Positions 5,731-8,978 of a DNA stretch of 8,978 nucleotides are shown in pieces. The stretch comes from Eubacteriales bacterium. Lineage in GTDB: Bacteria > Bacillota > Clostridia > Christensenellales > CAG-138. The stretch spans positions 1-8,978 of the forward strand of contig JAQVRG010000045.1 of assembly GCA_028701165.1 (NCBI GenBank). Direction: 5' to 3'. Within the stretch, counting starts at the first letter, position 1. Each line of letters begins with the position of its first letter. The position numbers and the translations under genes are program-made. Below the pieces are notes generated by a model, which ran no database searches, was not told the DNA's origin, and saw only the letters and a program-made list of their open reading frames with translations.

Positions 5731-7257
5731 ATGGGAAAACCTTTTATTTTGGGAATCGATGTGGGAACCACGTCGCTAAAGGCGGCGGCGTTTGATTATG
5801 AGGGCAACAAGTGTGCCGAAGCGATCGAAGAGTATGCGCTGACGACGCCGGCGCTGAACTTTGTCGAGGCGCCGTGCGCGCTTTACCTCTCCTCCATTCA
5901 AAAATGCCTTGCGCATATCGGCAAATCCATTGACTGCAAGGACATCACGACCTTCGGCTTTTCCGTACAGGGCGAAACGCTCTGTTTTTTGGACGAGAAC
6001 GGCGCGCCGCTTCAAAACGCGATCGTTTGGATGGATAACAGAGCCGATAAGGAGGCAGAGCTCCTGCGCGCGCAATTCGGGGATGAAACGTGCTACGCCG
6101 TTACGGGGCAGGTCAGCTTTGAGGCGTGCTGGCCGGCTGCAAAGGTGCTGTGGGTAAAACGGAACAAACCCGAGGTTTGGGCGCGGGTGCGGCATATCCT
6201 CCTGCTTGAGGATTATCTGATCTACTGGCTCACGGGCAAGTTTGCGGCGGAAGGCTCGCTTTTAACGAGCACGCTGTACTGGGATATCAGAACCAAGGAA
6301 TATTGGGATGAGATGCTTTCGTATCTCGGCGTTCGCAGGGAATGGCTGCCCGATATTTACGAAAGCGGCGAATGCGTGGGCACGATACTGCCCGAGATCG
6401 CGGATTCGCTGGGCTTATCGCATGACGTGAAGATCACGACGGGGTGTCTTGATCAGGCGGCGGGCGCGATCGGCGTAGGCAATATCCGGCCGGGCATTTT
6501 CTCTGAGAATATCGGCGCGGCGCTTGCCGTATGCGTACCGACAAAGGCGCTTGTCTATGACCCGAACAGGCATATGCCCGTGCATTATTTTGCGACCCCC
6601 GACACCTATATGATGCACACGTTCACGACGGGGGGGATGTGCCTGCGCTGGTTCCGGGACGCGTTTTGCAAAGCGGAGATCGAGATGCAGAACCAAACAG
6701 GGCTGGACTCCTACTATCTGATGGACAAGGAGGCGGATGCGGTTCCGCCGGGATCGGACGGCTTGATCGCGCTGCCGCATTTGCAGGGCTCCATGGCGCC
6801 CGACGTCAACCTAAACGCAAAGGGCGTGTTCTACGGGGCTACGCTTGTGCACACAAAGGCGCATTTTATCCGGGCGATCATGGAGAGCCTCGGCTATATC
6901 ATTTGCAGGAATATCGAGGCGATCGACGCCATGGGCATACAGATCGATCAAATCCGCACGATGGGCGGCGGATCGAAGTCCGACATATGGAACCAGATCA
7001 AAGCGGACATTACGGGGAAAACGCTGACCGTGACCTATTCGTCACAGGATACGGCCTGTCTGGGGGCGGCGATTCTCGCGGGCAAGGCTATCGGCGTATT
7101 TCCCTCCATTGAGGCTGCGGTGGGCGCGATGATCAAGGTCAAAAAGACGTTTGAACCGAACATGGAGCGCCATGCCGTATACGCAAAGCAATATGAAAAG
7201 TTTAAGCTGCTCTTCTCCTCGCTAAGCGCTTTGTATGCGCTTGACAGCAAGGAGTAA
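5731..7257 (+). CDS. FGGY-family carbohydrate kinase
   Basis: A 508-residue sugar or polyol kinase of the FGGY family, which transfers the ATP gamma-phosphate to a sugar hydroxyl in the cytosol. The N-terminal phosphate loop is LGIDVGTTSLKAAAFD (7-22) with Asp10. The substrate-side loop is GFSVQGE (76-82), followed by the IVWMDNRA segment (98-105). The catalytic-base candidate is Asp241 in TTGCLDQAAGAIG. The adenosine-binding region has MGGGSKSDIWNQIKAD (411-426) and the conserved DTACLGAAILAG near 440-451. Length is typical. I start at 5731, preceded by GAGAAAGGAG; an in-frame start at 5653 lies inside the cupin gene and adds 26 residues unlike the family. The GFSVQGE loop is neither the usual xylulokinase (SGQMHG) nor glycerol kinase (TNQRE) form, so I do not name a substrate. 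Confidence 0.94.
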   Translation: MGKPFILGIDVGTTSLKAAAFDYEGNKCAEAIEEYALTTPALNFVEAPCALYLSSIQKCLAHIGKSIDCKDITTFGFSVQGETLCFLDENGAPLQNAIVWMDNRADKEAELLRAQFGDETCYAVTGQVSFEACWPAAKVLWVKRNKPEVWARVRHILLLEDYLIYWLTGKFAAEGSLLTSTLYWDIRTKEYWDEMLSYLGVRREWLPDIYESGECVGTILPEIADSLGLSHDVKITTGCLDQAAGAIGVGNIRPGIFSENIGAALAVCVPTKALVYDPNRHMPVHYFATPDTYMMHTFTTGGMCLRWFRDAFCKAEIEMQNQTGLDSYYLMDKEADAVPPGSDGLIALPHLQGSMAPDVNLNAKGVFYGATLVHTKAHFIRAIMESLGYIICRNIEAIDAMGIQIDQIRTMGGGSKSDIWNQIKADITGKTLTVTYSSQDTACLGAAILAGKAIGVFPSIEAAVGAMIKVKKTFEPNMERHAVYAKQYEKFKLLFSSLSALYALDSKE

Positions 7258-7269
7258 ACGCCGTCCGCC

Positions 7270-7286
7270 GCGCGTGTAAGACGCGC
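7270..7286 (+). repeat. Short inverted repeat between kinase and flavin-reductase genes
   Basis: GCGCGT (7270-7275) and ACGCGC (7281-7286) form a perfect six-base stem with a five-base loop in the 68-base gap after the kinase. No T-run follows, so it does not look like an intrinsic terminator. It may be a small RNA-stabilising or pausing hairpin, or chance in GC-rich DNA. Confidence 0.25.
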
Positions 7287-7325
7287 ATCGGGGGCAATAC
7301 GCATTTTGGAAAGGCGGATAGAAAC

Positions 7326-7823
7326 ATGACGATAAGCGATATTCAGAAAAACAATCCCGTAAACCCGTTCGCGTTGATCACGACGACCAAACCGGACGGC
7401 ACCACCAACCTCGCGGCCGTATCCTGGTGGACGTTCGCGTGCAACCGTCCGCCCATGGTGCTGATCTGCGTAAGCAAAAAGGGATACACGGGCGAGCTGA
7501 TCCAAAACACCAAGGAATTCGTTCTGAACACGGTAGACGAAACGCTGGCGCAGGCGGCGTTTGCCTGCGGCACCTGCACCGGGCGGGACACGGATAAGGC
7601 CGGGGAATTCAACATAGAGCTTGAGAGCATCGGGCAGATGCAAACCAAGTGCGTCAAACACCATTGCTACGCGCTGGCGTGCAAAATGGAGGCCGTATAC
7701 GAAGCGGGTGATCATTTGGTTTTTGCGGGCAACGTCGTAGACATGAAAAGCCGCGAGAACGTCAGGCAGCTCTATGCCGCGCAGGGCTATGCGAAGCTTG
7801 TGCCCGTTGCCAAACCCGAATAG
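7326..7823 (+). CDS. Flavin-reductase-like FMN-binding protein
   Basis: A 165-residue member of the flavin reductase-like (DIM6/NTAB, split-barrel FMN-binding) family, whose members bind FMN and pass electrons from NAD(P)H or other donors. The family pattern is seen in NPFALITTTKPDGTTNLAAVSWW (13-35), in RPPMVLICVSKKGYTGELIQNTKEFVLNTV (41-70), and in the later strand HLVFAGNVVD near 129-138. The protein is cysteine-rich: an ACGTC pair (Cys80, Cys83) and further cysteines at about 109, 114 and 119, which is compatible with an anaerobic redox role but is not a recognised cluster motif. The ribosome binding site is modest (GGAAAGG). No partner oxygenase is present. Its job in this cluster, perhaps as a small reductase, is unknown. 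Confidence 0.88.
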   Translation: MTISDIQKNNPVNPFALITTTKPDGTTNLAAVSWWTFACNRPPMVLICVSKKGYTGELIQNTKEFVLNTVDETLAQAAFACGTCTGRDTDKAGEFNIELESIGQMQTKCVKHHCYALACKMEAVYEAGDHLVFAGNVVDMKSRENVRQLYAAQGYAKLVPVAKPE

Positions 7824-7841
7824 AAGGATGAAGGAAGCGTG

Positions 7842-8651
7842 ATGGATATGAAGATCGGATTTATTGGAGCCGGGAATATGGCGGGCGCGATCATCGGCGG
7901 CATGGTAAAGGGCACGACCGCGCCGGAAAACATATACTGCGCCGACGTGCTTGCGGAGAAAACGCAGGCCTTGGCGCAGCAGCACGGCATTCGCGTATGC
8001 GAGACAAATGCGGCGCTGGTCGCGTGCTGCGACGTGGTTGTGATCGCCGTCAAACCGCAAATGGTGCCCGCGGTTTTGCCTAAGATACGCGCGGCGTTTT
8101 CCGAAAACAAGCTGCTGATCTCTATCGCGGCTGGCGTTTCCATCGCGCGTATAGCCGAGCTGCTGGGCGGCGCAAAGATTCCCATCGTTCGCGTAATGCC
8201 CAACATCAACGCGTTTGTTGGCGAAGCGGCGACGGCGTTGTGCCATAACGAGTACGCGACTGTAGAGCAGATCGCGTTTGCAACGGCGCTGTTTTCCTCC
8301 ATCGGCATCGTCATGGAGGTGGAGGAGGGCAAGATCGCCTTGTTCAGCGGTATCGGAGGATGCTCGCCGGCCTATGCGTATATGTTTATCGACGCGTTGG
8401 CAAGGGCGGGGGTAAAGCATGGATTCCCCAAGGATATGGCGACAAGGATCGCCGCGCAGGCGGTGCTGGGGAGCGCCAAGATGGTTCTCTCCGGTCAGGC
8501 AACGCCTTGGGAGCTGGTCGATAAGGTGTGTTCGCCCGCAGGTACGACCATCGCCGGGGTTTACACCTTGGAACAGCGCGCGTTCGTCGGCGCGATCATG
8601 GAGGCGGTTGACGCTTCCATGGAGCGGGATCTAGCGCTGTCGCAGAAGTAA
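7842..8651 (+). CDS. proC: Pyrroline-5-carboxylate reductase
   Basis: A 269-residue ProC-type reductase, the NAD(P)H-dependent cytosolic enzyme that reduces 1-pyrroline-5-carboxylate to L-proline. The N-terminal Rossmann motif GFIGAGNMAGAI (6-17) is followed by the family blocks VVVIAVKPQ, LISIAAG, VRVMPNIN and, in the dimer domain, LFSGIGGCSPAYAYMFIDAL. The C-terminal signature region DKVCSPAGTTIAGVYTLE is intact. Three starts are possible: GTG 7839, ATG 7842 and ATG 7848. I chose 7842 because AAGGA lies five bases ahead, but 7848 gives the classic MKIGFIGAGNMA start. The gene is 18 bases behind the flavin-reductase-like gene and is probably co-transcribed. It could be housekeeping, or it could reduce a cyclic imine made by the aconitase X branch. 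Confidence 0.94.
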   Translation: MDMKIGFIGAGNMAGAIIGGMVKGTTAPENIYCADVLAEKTQALAQQHGIRVCETNAALVACCDVVVIAVKPQMVPAVLPKIRAAFSENKLLISIAAGVSIARIAELLGGAKIPIVRVMPNINAFVGEAATALCHNEYATVEQIAFATALFSSIGIVMEVEEGKIALFSGIGGCSPAYAYMFIDALARAGVKHGFPKDMATRIAAQAVLGSAKMVLSGQATPWELVDKVCSPAGTTIAGVYTLEQRAFVGAIMEAVDASMERDLALSQK

Positions 8652-8687
8652 CGGCTGAAAACCGCCGCGAAAAGTGGAGAAGGTTTT

Positions 8688-8978
8688 ATGAGCACAAGCA
8701 TATTTGAAATCATCGGCCCGGTCATGATCGGGCCTTCCAGTTCGCATACGGCCGGCATGGCGCGCATCGGCATGATGGCAAACCGCATCGCGGGCTTTGC
8801 GCCAAGCGCGATTTTCCTAACGCTGAGCCCGACGCTGAAAACGACGTATCACGGACATAGAACGGACGCCGCTTTGATCGGCGGCGCGATGGGATTGGCG
8901 GAGGACGATCCGCAGCTCAAGCAGGCGCTTTCCTTAGCCGAGGCGCGGGGCGTGCAAGTGAAGATCGACTTTTTCCCC
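8688..8978 (+). CDS. L-serine dehydratase beta-subunit-like protein, 3'-truncated
   Basis: The first 97 residues of a protein of the iron-sulfur L-serine dehydratase beta-chain family (SdaAB-like), cut by the window edge. The hallmark GPSSSHTAG segment (15-23) near the start and the HGHRTDAALIGGAMGL block (55-70) are both present, in the usual spacing. In the two-chain enzyme this chain partners an alpha chain carrying the [4Fe-4S] cluster and deaminates L-serine to pyruvate via 2-aminoacrylate. GGAGAAGG just upstream supports the ATG at 8688. If the alpha chain follows, the gene for RidA earlier in the cluster has an obvious partner, because RidA clears 2-aminoacrylate. Full-length and alpha-subunit evidence lie outside the window, and a related non-serine dehydratase is possible. 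Confidence 0.88.
   Translation, partial: MSTSIFEIIGPVMIGPSSSHTAGMARIGMMANRIAGFAPSAIFLTLSPTLKTTYHGHRTDAALIGGAMGLAEDDPQLKQALSLAEARGVQVKIDFFP

Noticed and set aside
7035..8420. Long minus-strand open frame of 461 codons
   Set aside because: It is antisense to the kinase, flavin-reductase-like and ProC genes, has low-complexity Arg/His-rich composition and no recognisable domain. It is an expected shadow in GC-rich coding DNA.
1..8978. CRISPR array, tRNA, rRNA or mobile element
   Set aside because: I saw no regularly spaced repeats, cloverleaf sequences, rRNA segments, transposase-like proteins or terminal inverted repeats on either strand.

Overview
This window reads as one strand of a catabolic gene cluster from a GC-rich, probably anaerobic member of the Bacillota (Clostridia-like). 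That placement is an inference. It rests on strong AAAGGAG-type ribosome binding sites before most genes, tight co-directional packing, a two-subunit aconitase X, and the start of a two-chain (Fe-S type) L-serine dehydratase. Twelve of the thirteen genes look intact or nearly so, and all lie on the plus strand. There is no tRNA, rRNA, CRISPR array, insertion sequence, regulator or transporter in view, and no gene-free stretch reaches 300 bases.

Left block (1-5206): the C-terminal part of a short-chain dehydrogenase, a 4-oxalocrotonate-tautomerase family protein, an uncharacterised TIM barrel with phosphate-binding-type loops, a FrlC-like sugar epimerase/isomerase, the large and small subunits of aconitase X (genes overlapping by one base), a class II (zinc) aldolase-family protein and a RidA-family enamine/imine deaminase. 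A long hairpin (5229-5282) follows the RidA gene and looks like a terminator or attenuator. A plausible promoter (5284-5312) sits directly after it.

Right block (5336-8978): a small cupin, an FGGY-family carbohydrate kinase, a flavin-reductase-like FMN protein, a pyrroline-5-carboxylate reductase (ProC) homologue and the 5' part of an L-serine dehydratase beta-subunit-like gene cut by the window edge.

Taken together, the genes look like a route that oxidises or epimerises a sugar-like or hydroxy-acid substrate (SDR, FrlC-like), dehydrates it (AcnX), rearranges enol/enamine/imine products (tautomerase, RidA), phosphorylates (FGGY kinase) and cleaves (class II aldolase). ProC, RidA and the serine-dehydratase gene hint that nitrogen-containing intermediates may be involved. 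I do not recognise this exact gene set as a described pathway. The substrate is unknown, and the two main readings (a sugar-acid pathway, or a hydroxyproline-like imino-acid pathway) are set out in the findings.
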